Part shown: piece after piece, positions 45,868 to 57,953 of the stretch | Layout of the letters: each line of letters begins with the position of its first letter | Position numbering within the stretch: the stretch's first letter is position 1 | Source: Neckera pumila | Lineage: Eukaryota; Streptophyta; Bryopsida; Hypnales; Neckeraceae | Reading direction: 5' to 3' | Assembly: GCA_963969595.1 (NCBI GenBank) | Contig: OZ018416.1 | Location: forward strand, 7,704,065-7,768,064 | Length of the DNA: 64,000 nt | The notes under the pieces: model-generated | What the model was told of the DNA's origin: nothing | Seen by the model: only the letters and a program-made list of their open reading frames with translations | The model's database searches: none | Program-made: the position numbers and the translations under genes

Positions 45868-46075
45868 GCACCGCTAGAGCCCTCAACACTACAAAAAGTC
45901 AAGATTGCAATGGACATCCATGCACAAAATCTAAAATCTAAAATTCATAATCAATTATTTTCAAAATCAGATTTTTGAAGCTAAAACTAAACTTCAAAAA
46001 GAATTTTTCAAAAATATAAACTACCAAAAAATAATAATTTGGTAAGATTTTATTTAACTTCAAAAATTGATCAAG
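45868..46075. repeat. second dispersed repeat family, copy 2, 3' part
   Basis: Matches 55370-55545: GAGCCCTCAACACTA, AAGTCAAGATTGCAATGGAC, AAAATATAAACTACCAAAAA, ending GATTTTATTTAACTTCAAAA. The last segment represents the unoccupied form of the insertion site used by the TTAA element at 55546. Confidence 0.75.
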
Positions 46076-46109
46076 GACACATTCTGTCCTCAGGGTCATT
46101 TTGGCATTA

Positions 46110-48120
46110 GAGAAAAAATAAACCTTCTAGAGGGCTGCTAGAATGTGACAAACCAAGCTATTAAAAGCTTGGTCTGTCAAACCAAGCTGACTACTCTCCA
46201 CAGCAATCAGCTTTTGTGATTTATTTATTTATTTATTTATTTTTAATATTTTTTAATATTTTTTTTTAGATTAATTTTTTTATTTATTTAATATTTTTTT
46301 ATTTGGAATTTTTGGTTCCTGCGCCATTGCTATTGCAATTTCAGCAGGGCAAAAATAGGGGAAAAATAAGTTTCTTAGCAAAAAAAAAAAAAATTTCAGG
46401 GTACCTCGGAGGGCCATGGAGCAGCCCTCCGGAGGCTTGAAATTTCCTCTAATGGAATTAAGGGACAAATGGATTTTAGATAGGCTCCTATTTTTGGATA
46501 GTCTCAATTTTTGTTGGAATTTTTTGAATTCTTTTTTAATGATAGTTAAACTCATTTGTTTTTTAAGAATATAACTTTCAATTTTAATCAATATCTAAGA
46601 GCAAAAAATATGCCACCCTAATCCCAAAACAAAGTTTGTTGGATAATCACAAAAGAATCATAAAAAGTCAAAATAATTTTTTTTAAATTTTGTTTCTTAT
46701 ATATAGCATTTTTGTCTATATAGAATTGTAGAAATATTTTTTGTCTTTTTGAAATAATAACTTAAAGGATTCATATTTGAATGCAATTTTCACAATTTTA
46801 TGGCAAACTTGTTTGGAAACATTTGGAGATTCCATAGTTTTTACTTGCTTTTTTTGTTAGCTAGTTCTTATATTTTCTAATGCTCTAAGCTCAATGTGGA
46901 GGTGATCTTCAAAGAATTTCTATATAAAAGGAAATTGTGGGTTTTTTAGCAAGGATTTTTTTCAGTTTTATCAATAGTGCAAAATAGAGTTTAAGTGGTT
47001 TTTATATATTGTTTTTTCATGCAAGGGATTTTTGAAAGACATTAATTTCAATTCAAAGTGACAACTAAAGGAATTTCACAATATGAAATGAAAAACAAAA
47101 CTTTGTGGTGGAAAACCGTTTACAATTTCACTAATTGATTCATTACAAAGTACAATTAAACCTTAACTTCAACAAAAGTGAAGTTGCTCTACAATCTGCA
47201 TAGGTTCTATATAGCAGGGATTCCTTTTGAATTATTGGTTACAAGGTGTAGTTAATTTTAACAAATGCAATTTAAATTCTCTCTACACTTGAATACATTA
47301 ACCCAACATAAGGATGCTCTAAATCCCTCTTCACTATTTCATTTTCTTCCTCTAGCTACAAGTTCTCGGGCAAAGTAACCTTCCTAACAGGACCCATTTT
47401 GAATCTTGATCCTTGAGTTTCCTCAATCAATAAACCTCTCCCACCTATATACCTCCAATATTTGAAATAAAGAAAAAATAAAGCCATATAGGTTCAATTA
47501 GTCTAAAATGGTGGAAGGAACTTTATTGATCATCAAGCGCACTTGCTTATAGGAGATCAATAAAGATAATAAAAAATAAAAATAATTTTTTTATTTAAAA
47601 GATATCTCTAATGAGTGCTTGCTAAAAAAACTCCTACTATTTATTTTACTTGGTCCAATACTTGGGATTTTTTCCAAGAATACTTTAAGAGATGGCCAAT
47701 GTGCAGACCTCAAGGTTTAGAGTTTGAAAATAACTAGAATGTTGGATAAATGTTTTTTGATATACCTTTGTTTCTTCGAAGGGAAGACAAGTTTCAAAAC
47801 CCCATTCCACTTTTCAACTCTGACACTTCCTATTATCATCAATTTTTGTATATTCCAGTTGATATCATCATCACTAAATTTATCATCTATCAATTTCATG
47901 TTCCAAGCTATTGGTGAAGGCAAAATGTTGGATATTGCATATTGTACTCGGCTAGCAAGATTGACATTTCATGTTGAATATTTAATTAAAGTTTGGAATT
48001 CAAATTTAGCAAATGCTAAATATCAAAATATTCCTTTGAAATCCATTTTTTTTTCCATATAATTAAATAATAGTAATAATTTCCCTAAAATTCCAACATC
48101 TTTCTACACAATTATTTTGT
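46110..48120. other. gene-free AT-rich spacer
   Basis: Contains small hairpins (near 46147-46180 and 46428-46455) and long A/T runs. No supported gene. Confidence 0.5.
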
Positions 48121-48129
48121 GACTGACTT

Positions 48130-48300
48130 TGATAGCCGGCAACCCTAATAGTCATGTACAATATTGCATTTATACAAAGGAAGAAGGGTGACCCTGATAG
48201 CCAGGTACAATATTGCATTCATATATAGGAAGAAGGGTGACCTTGATAATCCGGTACAATATTGCATTTACACAAAGAAAGAAGGGTAACTTCGGTGTGA
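48130..48300. repeat. 49-bp tandem repeat, about three units
   Basis: GTACAATATTGCATTYATA recurs at 48156, 48205 and 48254, each followed by GAAGAAGGGTGACC and a GATAGCC-like word. The following 48300-49040 holds nothing recognised. Confidence 0.9.
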
Positions 48301-49047
48301 AAGACTAGCATGAATGAAGTTGGCTCAACTATCTAAACCTCGTGGACTTAGATGATGATGCATTGACACATACATAGAATTGAGTCACAAAGCTCACAGT
48401 TAGGTATAGTTTGTTGTAGGGCTTTGATGGGGCTTGGAGAAGATGCTTTGGCATGTTGGTGTATCATTCCCTCCGGCCAAAACGAGTGATTATCAGACTT
48501 TGTCTTCAAATCTTAACAGATTGAAAAGGGGAGGGGGACTGTCTCTAATACTCTTCAAAGCCAACAAAAACGAGGCACCTGACAGTAAATGTCCACTTAG
48601 GGTACCAATGCCAAAACTAAACAATAGACATGAACACTTTGCAGGTGATACTGATACAACTTCCTGTTTACAAATACTTGTGACTGACCAATATAGAATC
48701 AAAGCGCTTATCATCAATCTCGTGAAATTGGCACGATTCTGGGCACCAAAAATTCTGACATTTATCTGCACAAAGCTCTCAAAACTACTACTAGTGTAGA
48801 TTTACGTTTCAGGCTGCACGCCCTGAGCAGTACCAAATGTCTGATATTCTGCCAATTCAATGAAATTGACGCCTAGCTCAGATTCGTGATTGAACCACGA
48901 AAAAGGTTTGCCACCCCTATCCATGACGAATCATTCATTAATTTCACCCTTGAATTTTCACTGAAGATAGGTTAGCAACCACACATTGGATGAGTTTAAG
49001 GAAAACTCTGGTATTTTTAGAGACAGCTAAGTGTATTCTGAATGCGG

Positions 49048-52000
49048 TCATGTTCTTGAGGCGACGGGTTTACCTGATGCAACATCCTCTAGAAACGAGA
49101 CGGTTTCTATTGCAAATTTGGCGACTTGCTGCTCCATGCTGAGTGTAGAAATCTGGTCAGGGCTCTGGTAACCATAGTCTCCCACTTGGTAATGATTTGC
49201 ACCTTCGATGGGGACGAATCTCGACGTTTCCAAGTTCACAAGAGGTCCCGTTCCCTTGGGCGGGGGATCCGTGTATCTGTACCGGTAGCGATCATATCCT
49301 CCAGGAGATATATCATCCAGAGTGCCATATATCTGAGCCATGGGAAGAGGATTCTTAGTCATATTTGACTCCCATTTTCCTGCGTGCATCACGACTGCGT
49401 AAACCCTGTCTCCAAACTCTGCTGCATATAGAGAGGAGGCATATCCCCCGTCCGAGTGCCCTGCTAGTGCCCACTTGCCCTTTGAAACCACTGAAAGAAA
49501 TCAAAACCACCAAAGAAACACATATGTATCAGTCATCTGTGGACATCTGAGACACAAAACATTCTAGAGAATCCTTGTTGAGTACAATCTGATTTGGCAT
49601 GAAAAAGAATCCCTGACACAAATAAAAAGCAATCCTTGACACATGGTTTTTGCAAAGTTGAGCACACTTTAAATACATGAAAGCTCCATTTGATTTGCTC
49701 TGATTTGTTACGACTTGTTCTAAATTACTCTTAGTTGGTTTTGTTCTAAAAAGGCACCATGCCGTTGCTACTCACAAATGTTAAGCAAAAATCAGAAATC
49801 CGCAGAAAAGAAGGTGAATTTGTGGTTTGAGAATGGAGATGGATTACCAGAAAGAAGAGGGTGGTCGGAAGCTATCACGGCGTTAGCATCCTGGTAATAG
49901 GAAGACGAAATGCGCATTGGCATTTGGACAATTACCACCAAATGTCCTCGTGCGGCGATTTCAAAAGCCAACGGGAAGTAAGCACGAGAATCTACTGCTG
50001 CGCCAGGGTAGTAAACAAGACCTCCTTTGATTTCTGTAGGGGTGAACACCCACCAAAACCTCTGTAACCCCAGAAAACAAACTCCCAGCCATAAATCAGG
50101 TCACAAAATGAACATAAAGATGCCACAATCTCACCAAATAAAGATCATTAGGTCGAGGACACTAAAACTCTTTCGACCTGATCTTGTCTCCTAATGACTG
50201 ACCCCTATTCCAATCAACAGTTAGTTGGTCTTCAATTAGCAACAAATGAGTGTCAGCATGACTTGGCTAAATGTCTACTGATCTTTGAATGAAAATGGGA
50301 TTTTCCACTATCCTACAATAGAGGCCTACAACTCTTCACCTCTGCAGAAGAAATCATACAATGAGTGATAAATATTTGATCTCAAGACTGTTTGGCTCCT
50401 GTCCGTTTCAGTGAGCTCTGGTTTATGAGCTTTACATGATAGCAAACTCTTACATTAATTCGTCAAAATGCATAAAGTGACGGAAAGAGTATCCTCTACC
50501 ATAGACCATTAACAGCCTCTTCAGAACATCATGATTTTAAGGATGAGCGTACCTGCGGGCTGGTGTTGGGCATTGGAATTGCGGTGTACTGAACTCGAAT
50601 GTCGCCGGGGTACACCTTCGAGTCATTGCGTCCAGGGGTCAGCTTCTGGTTATCCGAGAATGACAAGGCTTTCTCACTGGCAACCAACCATCCAGAGAGC
50701 ACGACAGCTAAAAATGCCCTCATAACTATATAATTAAAGTCTTGGTCGGTCAGACCTTGCCCTTGGTGTTGCCCTAATTTCTCGTTCCCCACACACTCGC
50801 TCTTCGCAAAGTCGTAGTGCCCCAAATTTGGAAACGATGTAACCACGCTATCTCCTACAAATCACAAGACGACAGTCACTCACACTGTCATACATAAGGC
50901 TTTGAATCTCAATGAGCTGGTTCATTTCCGTAAAATGCCTATTCAAAATAAAAATTTAGGGATATTTCCTGAGCAATATTTCAAAAAAATAAATCTATTC
51001 TAAATCAAACTGCATGAAACAATCGAAACATTTCTGAATTGATGAAAAATTGATTAATAATAGAGAACTACAGATATTGGTTGGTTTGGCTCCATTTCTT
51101 CAAGGATATTGCTAGTACAAAAGGGACCTGGGTCCCTTTCCTGTGGGTTGAGGATCATTCCTTTACACTTCAATTGTCATTCAAACATGTGACTTGTAGG
51201 AAATGAGATACACTTAAGCCTCTTTAATATGACCTCTAAAATGGATATATCCTGCACACTTGCCACACTGTCATTGCCAAGGCGCACTTGTTGCAAATTC
51301 AAACTTAGTCGTAGTTCTTACTCTGGGAACCAAGAGGGCAAGGTGTACTTCTATGTTCTATAAAGACCAAAAATGTTCTCTCATGGGAACATTTTTTGGA
51401 TGACTGAGCTGTAGATGCAATAGTCATGGTTCAAGGGTAGTCTAAGCTCATGACTAGGACCCAACTACTTCAAATTTCAACAATTTCACAAATTATTCAA
51501 ACAATATCCAATTAATTTATATGTTAGTGCACTGGAATCCTCTCAAAACGGAAAGGTATGTATTTAAGATACCTTACCTGAAGCTGGAAACCCGTCAACT
51601 TTCTAATGTTTTGAATGGTTTCCATGATGATAGAACCAAATCTATGCAAATTATTTGTTTGGATGACACATTCATTAAAACTGGTGACATTTTAATCCCT
51701 AAGAAAGCCACTCCAAGCAAACAGTTCCCACCCAGATTAAGAGTTAGGGTTTGGGGTAAAAACCTGGCATCCGAGAAAAGGACTCCTCGACGGTCTCCGG
51801 AGTGACGACGCTGTCCTTTAGGCCATACAAAGCCATAACGAGGATGTTCAGGTTCGCCATATTCACATCCTGGGGCATGGGCGCAGCCATGAGAATGAGC
51901 GCCTTCACTTTGGGCTGCAGCGTGAGCGCCAGCTGAGCTGCCAAAGCTCCTCCCCCAAGACCATGTCCAGCCAAGATCCAGTGCTCCAAGAGCGGTCTCT

Positions 52001-53072
52001 GCATCATGGCACGCACTGTCCGACCCGCACATGGCTTCTCCACCACCACTGAATAACACCCGCGCAACGCCAATGCTGACCGCAAGAGCAGCAACAGTGG
52101 GTTCCAAAAATTTAGTTGAAAGAGTATGTGGTTGAACATGCAGCAGTATAGAAAACTAGAGTACTAATCATGTTGTTAATACTGACCAATTAGTTAGTTA
52201 CCTATCAGTCACCTAAGAGATGCTGAACAAAATTGAGAAATGACACAAAATTTAACATTCAACACCACATAAAGCCATTACCCAAGTGGGAGAGATGGGA
52301 AACAAGTTTAACATCTAAAACGTTTATACTCACTCAAAAAGTTTCCACTATAACATATGCAATCTCGGTTCAAAGCATTCACCGTCGAAAGCATCACATT
52401 CATCAAATTCGCAAACCCACTACTCAGGATACCAGCAAGAATCAACAGACGAATTGGTTACCTTAGTCACCTAAAACGAAAGAGATAAGAGTATTGTACA
52501 ACATGAAAGAGGATACAGAACTTCTCATTCCTTTCAATACACTGCCATTTCCCAAGTGGGAGAGACAAAAAACAACCTCAATGTTACAAACTTTAGCATC
52601 CACTTCCAATTTGCCATTCTAGCATACGCAATTGCAATTCAAACCATTTACCATGGAAACACCACATTCACCAGAGCCTCAATTCCCCCAACTCAGAAAA
52701 TCAGCAAGAATCTCTCCAGATTTCATCAAATTCTCTCACCACGAAATTCCAATCAGACCTCTATAATCTTACCCAATTGAGCTCCCACCTATTGCACCAT
52801 ACCAAAAAATTTGAAAATGTGAAGGATACTTTAGAATGTATTAAGTAATTGAAGAGAATGTCATAGTAAAGAGAGGATTTGAGTGTACCGCGAGCGAGAG
52901 GCGCGTAAGCTTCAGGAGCGACATCGTTTTCGGGTAGAATCACAAGTCCTCTCTTGTTCAATACAGAATTTGCGGAAAGCATGGACGGAGTGGAAGCGGA
53001 TTTGAGGAAGGCGTGTCCAATGCCTGGAGTGTGGTGCACAGTTACACAGGCGACGGATTGCAGGGCAGCCAT
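49048..53072 (-). CDS. tandem alpha/beta-hydrolase (two-domain) protein, five exons
   Basis: Exons on the minus strand: 53072-52889, 52075-51764, 50854-50553, 50061-49848 and 49490-49048 (stop TGA). All introns are GT-AG and the phases agree; total 484 residues. Domain 1 (about 40-260) has RGLVILPENDVAPEAYAPLA, a nucleophile elbow written GHGLGG (Gly100 in place of Ser), Asp149 in LYGLKDSVV and His178 in NLGHYD. Domain 2 (about 267-484) has GLVYYPGAAVDSRAYFPLA, VVIVQMPM, an intact elbow GHSDGG with Ser350, YGTLDD (Asp396) and His437 in GANHYQVGDYG. Both resemble the Abhydrolase_5 type common in bacteria. Start: ATG at 53072 (context GCCATGGC); an in-frame TGA lies upstream near 53220. Substrate unknown; the N-terminal domain is probably catalytically dead. 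Confidence 0.85.
52250..52725. repeat. intronic tandem duplication, offset about 274 bp
   Basis: Within the first intron of the hydrolase gene, 52250-52445 and 52525-52720 are collinear: CCCAAGTGGGAGAGA, GCAATYKCRRTTCAAA, CATTCACC/CATTTACC, CACATTCA and CCAGCAAGAATC/TCAGCAAGAATC. It does not affect the exons. Confidence 0.6.
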
Positions 53073-54004
53073 GGCGTCGGAGGTTCCAACTTCCAAGCAG
53101 CAGTCGGAGCTGGCTTTCCCCGTGAGGCTCCGAAGCCGCTGGAGTCGCTTCCGAGGATGAAAATCGTCGACAGAGTTCAAAAACACAGAGCTGCCAGAGC
53201 TGGCCAGGGTGAATTGACCCTCTCATCGCCCCACAGTGTGACCCCTGGGGTCACACTGGAATTTTTTATTTGCAACACATGATAAAATTTGGAAATTTTG
53301 AATTCATATTTGCAATCAGAGGCCCTAAATTAGGTAGGCGGGCCAGTGGAATATTAGAAAACGTGGCACAAACTAGGAAGCCATTTTTTATAAATACCCT
53401 CGGTTGGGGAAATGAAGGGGTCAATTGTCCCTAGCCGTTAGAGTTGTGCGAGACATGGTAAGATACACAACATTGTTCATGCATGGTTGGCTGCCTCATG
53501 AGGTTGCTGTGGCATGTGGCTCAGTGTGGAGCAACAATGGCAATGTTTGGGTGACCCCTACAACTTAGGCATAATAGGTGTTGTTTTCCTTTTACGATAG
53601 TGCTCTTGTGGATGTTCATTGGTGTATAGTTCCGCATTAGAGAAAGAAGTGGGCCTTTGGAGGGCCGCTCCAGGGTGACATCTTTATGAAAATTTGTGTC
53701 ATTGCTAACCCTAGAGATTCTGAGTATCACGAACTTCACCCAATTTGACTTTCGCCAAAAACGTCAAGAACTCTGTCAAGGCTACAGAGTACAAGGCAAC
53801 CGAGTACAATTTGTTTAACTGACAAATTAGTCCAAGTAGGTTCAATTAAGCCAAATTAAGTGGTTTTCGAAACTAGCTTCAAGAGCCACTTAGTTCATTT
53901 TGTGAATTTGGAGATGAGAAGAGAAGTTGTTTTTAGGATTGGGGTAGTAGTAGGTCAAGCAATTCATGTGGGATATGTAAATTAGGATTAATAGGAACTC
54001 AACC

Positions 54005-54419
54005 GCTCATAGTTAAGCCAAACGCAGGAATTGTGTTCAAAGTTAAATTTTAGACCCATTTAGGCATAGTAGAATAACTATTTTGAAAAAAATTGAACTT
54101 AACAAAGTTGGAGAATTAAATTAAAATTTATCTCCAAAAATCCGTTTGAGGTTTTGAGACTCCAACTAAAAGTTATGGACAAAATTTTGAGATGGATTGG
54201 ATGGGACATTTTTTTTGACATTTTCAAACACCTTCTCTGAATTTTATTCATAAATTTTAATTGGAGGCTTTAAACCTCAAACAGACTTTTGGAGATAAAA
54301 TTTAGCTCAATTTCTCAACTATTTTTAGCTCCAAATTTTTTCAAAATAGTTATTTTACTATGCCTAAATGAAGTCTAAAATTTAACTTTTAACACAATTC
54401 CTTCGTTTTGATAATGAGC
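54005..54419. mobile_element. 415-bp foldback element with arms of about 190 bp
   Basis: The left arm 54005-54198 pairs with the right arm 54238-54419 over nearly its whole length. Examples: GGAATTGTGTTCAAAGTTAA against TTAACTTTTAACACAATTCC; GGCATAGTAGAATAACTATT against AATAGTTATTTTACTATGCC; TCCGTTTGAGGTTTTGAGAC against its near complement. Loop of about 40 bp. No coding sequence. Confidence 0.85.
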
Positions 54420-54519
54420 AGCCAATCTTTCAACTTCAAATTATCTCATATTCTTTGGCAATTTATGATAGGCAATTGATTTCATTATAAAAACAACCTC
54501 TTCACCCTTCATACTCACC

Positions 54520-54601
54520 AAATGTTGATGAAAAAAGTCTTCCACATTGCCATCCAAATCTTTTTTGATGGCAATGTGGAAGGCATACTTCATTAACATT
54601 T
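54520..54601 (+). ncRNA. candidate stem-loop (miRNA-like or foldback remnant)
   Basis: A 16-bp perfect stem (CTTCCACATTGCCATC, 54539-54554, with GATGGCAATGTGGAAG, 54567-54582) and a 12-nt loop. An outer stem AAATGTT-ATGAA pairs with TTCAT-AACATTT across a small internal bulge. No known miRNA recognised, and it adjoins a foldback transposon, so a transposon origin is equally likely. Confidence 0.4.
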
Positions 54602-54963
54602 GCTTTATTTTCAAAAACTTGGTTAGAATCAAAGTACAAACGGGGCCTTAGTCTACATGAATCTCCTATGTTGTAGAAACCCTAAAGTTGGGGTGTCCAC
54701 TTAAAGTGGGCACCCCTAAAACCGCCACTAATTGCTATTGTGCCTAATTAATATTATTAGACTATTCAAATTTTTATATTTCCTTATTGGCAAGTGAAAG
54801 AAGGTTCCAACACACCAAAGAACGTGCCATTTGGATACTATATGAAGAACCAAAGTTTGGTTCTAAAAGGGTTTCTTCCTCATAAGTACAAAACTCATTC
54901 TAGGAATCTTCACAAAGTGTAGATGGTGGTTTAAAATCAATGGCGCATTTGGGGGTGTCCACC

Positions 54964-55545
54964 TTAACCCCCAAATGCCCAAGGCCTATTTTGGGCTTCC
55001 TAGAATTTGCTCTAAATTGAACAAAATGCCAACATTTTGATAAGCGTATCAATTTTTTTTTAATTGTAATTGTACAAATTCAAACTATACATGTTAGAGA
55101 TCTCATAGGAAAACAAAACAATATTACTTATGGAGTGAAAGATTATAATGTTTGACCATGAGGGTGCTAAAATTGCAAAAATCTGTCAAACTTCTTTACA
55201 CAAGTCAAATCTTAAAAGTTGGTGACCAAAAAAATATAAGGTTAAAGGGCCTAACTTGTATAACCTGGATCAATTTATGGCTTTTTAAAATCTAGTCTAC
55301 AATTCTTTTGAATGAATTTCGAGTGCGATTTTTTTTCCAAGATCTAGTGTATTTGGGGATCATTTCCAAGAGCTCTCAACACTATGGGAAGTCAAGGTTG
55401 CAATGGACACCCTTGTACAAAAACTTGAATAGAAAAATCACTATCATTTATTTTCAAGATCGGATTTTGGGTACTAAAATTAGACTTCAAGAAGAACTTT
55501 CTAAAAATATAAACTACTAAAAATAGCAACTTGGTTAGGTTTTAT
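54964..55545. repeat. second dispersed repeat family, copy 3
   Basis: Starts TTAACCCCCAAATGCCC and is the best-preserved copy in the window. Interrupted at its 3' part by the TTAA element 55546-56484; the family sequence resumes at 56481 with TTAACTTCAAAG. Confidence 0.75.
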
Positions 55546-56484
55546 TTAACCCCTAAAAGTCGGAGACTATGTTTTCACCAAAAACACTCCCAAACTGCCA
55601 TTTCTAGTATAAGTATCAAATTTTAGAAAAAAAAATTTTGGACACATGTAACCGTAGGATCTTGTAGTAAACTTGTTTGAGAATATGTAGAAAAAATTTC
55701 AGAATTTTCCACATTGTAGATTGCAAGATATTAGCATTTGAATTGACAAAAATCCTTTTTCTGGCCTTTCAAAAAATCGGGCAGCTGCACTTCACAAGGT
55801 CACATTTAAATGAAAAAATATCCAAAATGGTGGTTACTCTTTGGATTCATTCTTCAAAGCAAGGTGTCTACATTCTTGACAAATTTCAGATCATTTGGAA
55901 TTGTACAACATATAGGAGAAAAATAGGTTGTAGAAAGAAGTAGAGAATGATTCAAAACACTAAATTGTTAAGAATTTAATTATGGAATTGAAAAATGTCA
56001 ATCCCAACGGTTGTAATATTGCAATAAACAATATACATCTTATGCTTTTAATTTTTTCAAAAAATATTAAAAATTGAATTAAATAAAGGACTTAAAAGTT
56101 TATTTTAGAGTAGGGAATCCATAACTACCCACAAACTAGAACACCTCATATTTTTCATCTTATAAGTCAAAATGGAATAATTCAAAGCTATACACATATA
56201 TATAAATCTAAAGAACCAATTTCAAATTTTAATTTTTTTAAAAAGTGACTTTTTAGAAATTTTTTGAGCTGCCCGCCGACTATTGAAAACAACATATCAT
56301 CCAATAACTTTTTAACCATGTAGTCAGAAGTTTCGAAAATTGTTGGGCCTTACAGCTACTCCTTGGGCACACGTTGTGTGAAATTTTCAAATTTTCAAAG
56401 AAAAAAAATAAAATTTCCATTCGTAGTGAGCTGCCCAAAATCGCTCTGTTGCCAAAAAACGCCGTTTGGTCCTTTAGGGGTTAA
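55546..56484. mobile_element. TTAA-flanked short DNA element, copy 4 (with empty-site evidence)
   Basis: Bounded by TTAACCCCTAAAAG and CCTTTAGGGGTTAA. Left flank GGTTAGGTTTTATTTAA and right flank TTAACTTCAAAG join in the paralogous unoccupied sequence GGTAAGATTTTATTTAACTTC at 46051-46071, where TTAA is single. This identifies TTAA as the duplicated target and CCCCTAAA...TTTAGGGG as the element termini. No ORF above about 88 codons. TTAA targeting with CCC-starting ends is the signature of the piggyBac superfamily; I see no transposase, so the class is inferred. Confidence 0.85.
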
Positions 56485-57953
56485 CTTCAAAGTTTTGCAA
56501 ACACCAGATTTGGGCTACAGGTTAATTGGTGGCTCTCCGACAAGCAATGCAAAAGCTGCGTTTTCTTCAAACCCAGTCCTGCTGCCCCCTAATGTTGTGA
56601 AGAGATGAACACTGTTCCTTCCGAAGCATCCAGCCGAACACTGTCGTGGAGTGACGACGATGGCACAAATGAACAGTGCGAGACTGGCAGGAACCTCACT
56701 GCCTTCGTTCAGTACTCATCCATCGTCAGCAGTATCCATTTCTCTTCTCTATCCCCTTGACACCAATTGGGCACACAGGCATTTGGGTGATTTGGCACCC
56801 CCAGGGCCCCAGTGATGAGCATAATCCAACTGGCCGCGGGCCGCGGCGCGTACTTACCCGCCGGTGCAAAAGCCAAACCCCATTAACCATCCATCAGCCA
56901 ACAACGCAGCACTTGTAAAGTTGTAAGATTTGCGCATCGTCAGCACCAGCGTCGAATTTCAGTGAGGGAACCTGCTCAACCGACCAATATATAACCTCGC
57001 TGCAACGACTCAGTTTTCCAATTTCCCCAATCTCCAACTCGAAGTGTGCGTTGCTCAGTACGCAGCTTGCAACCATGAAAGAGAATCAAATTTGGATCGA
57101 GATTTAGGAGCTGGGTTCGCTTATACACTTGGGTACAAATTAGTCGAAGCTTTGCGTGGTAGCAGCAACTGTGAAAGAGGATCAGATTTTTATTTGTTTT
57201 ATTTTTATTTTTGAAAAAAGAGAATCCGATTCGTGAGTGAGATTTTGAGTGAGATTTTGGAGCTGGGGCCATAAATACTCGAGTTTATTAGATTGTTTGC
57301 TTGGAAGATAGAGGGACTAATTGTGGCTTGCAGCTTCGTAAGTTTAGGGTTTCGTAACCGTGAAGCTAGCAGTGAAGCGACCGTGAAAGCGGAGAATCTA
57401 ATTTGAGTGAGATATAGAAGCCGGGGCCGTACATACTCGAATACGTACTTAATTCGATTGTTTGCTTGGAATCTCGAGAGACTCGTTGAGGCTTCACAAG
57501 TTTAGCAGTGAAGCAACCGTGAAGTTTTGATTGTGTTTCTCTGCAAGGGAAGAATCGTAGCTTGTCGTCGATCAATTGAATCATCCCCAGTGATCCACAA
57601 TTCTCGATCGATATCTAGAAATTTGCACCCACAGGAACTGTAGCTCCTGTTTTTCATTCTCATGTCACTGCACTGAATTGCAGATTATTGACACTGGACA
57701 AGGTCTGGTAATCGAAAACTTGAGAGACTCTAGCAGGTATGATGCGTCCATTTCGCGAATTCCAAGACTTATACCGCTTTCACCGATCCTCACACGAGTA
57801 TTCGCCTCTCTGGTCGCGCAAGCCCTGCTTCAAAATCTCAGGCTACGAGCGAGACCGACTAGAACAGCTTCGTGATTCCAGTTGACTTCAGGAGAATTCT
57901 CCAGCAACAGGTCACATCTTACAACTACAGCATCGCAGACCAATTTGTGCACG
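56485..57953. other. spacer and probable 5' region of the RING-H2 gene
   Basis: No separate gene could be supported. Near-duplicate phrases occur at about 57240-57300 and 57400-57480 (GAGTGAGATTTTGGAGCTGGGGCC against GAGTGAGATATAGAAGCCGGGGCC, each followed by ATACTCGA and GATTGTTTGCTTGGAA), so the upstream region holds a diverged tandem duplication of about 160 bp. Confidence 0.55.

Noticed and set aside
51595..52107. 170-codon frame antisense-shifted over hydrolase exon 2
   Set aside because: Alternative frame of a confirmed exon; the frame with the GHGLGG elbow and matching phases is the real one.
52912..53226. MRGSIHPGQLW... frame starting at 53226
   Set aside because: It has an ATG but is out of frame with the hydrolase and encodes no part of the fold; the ATG at 53072 is in frame.
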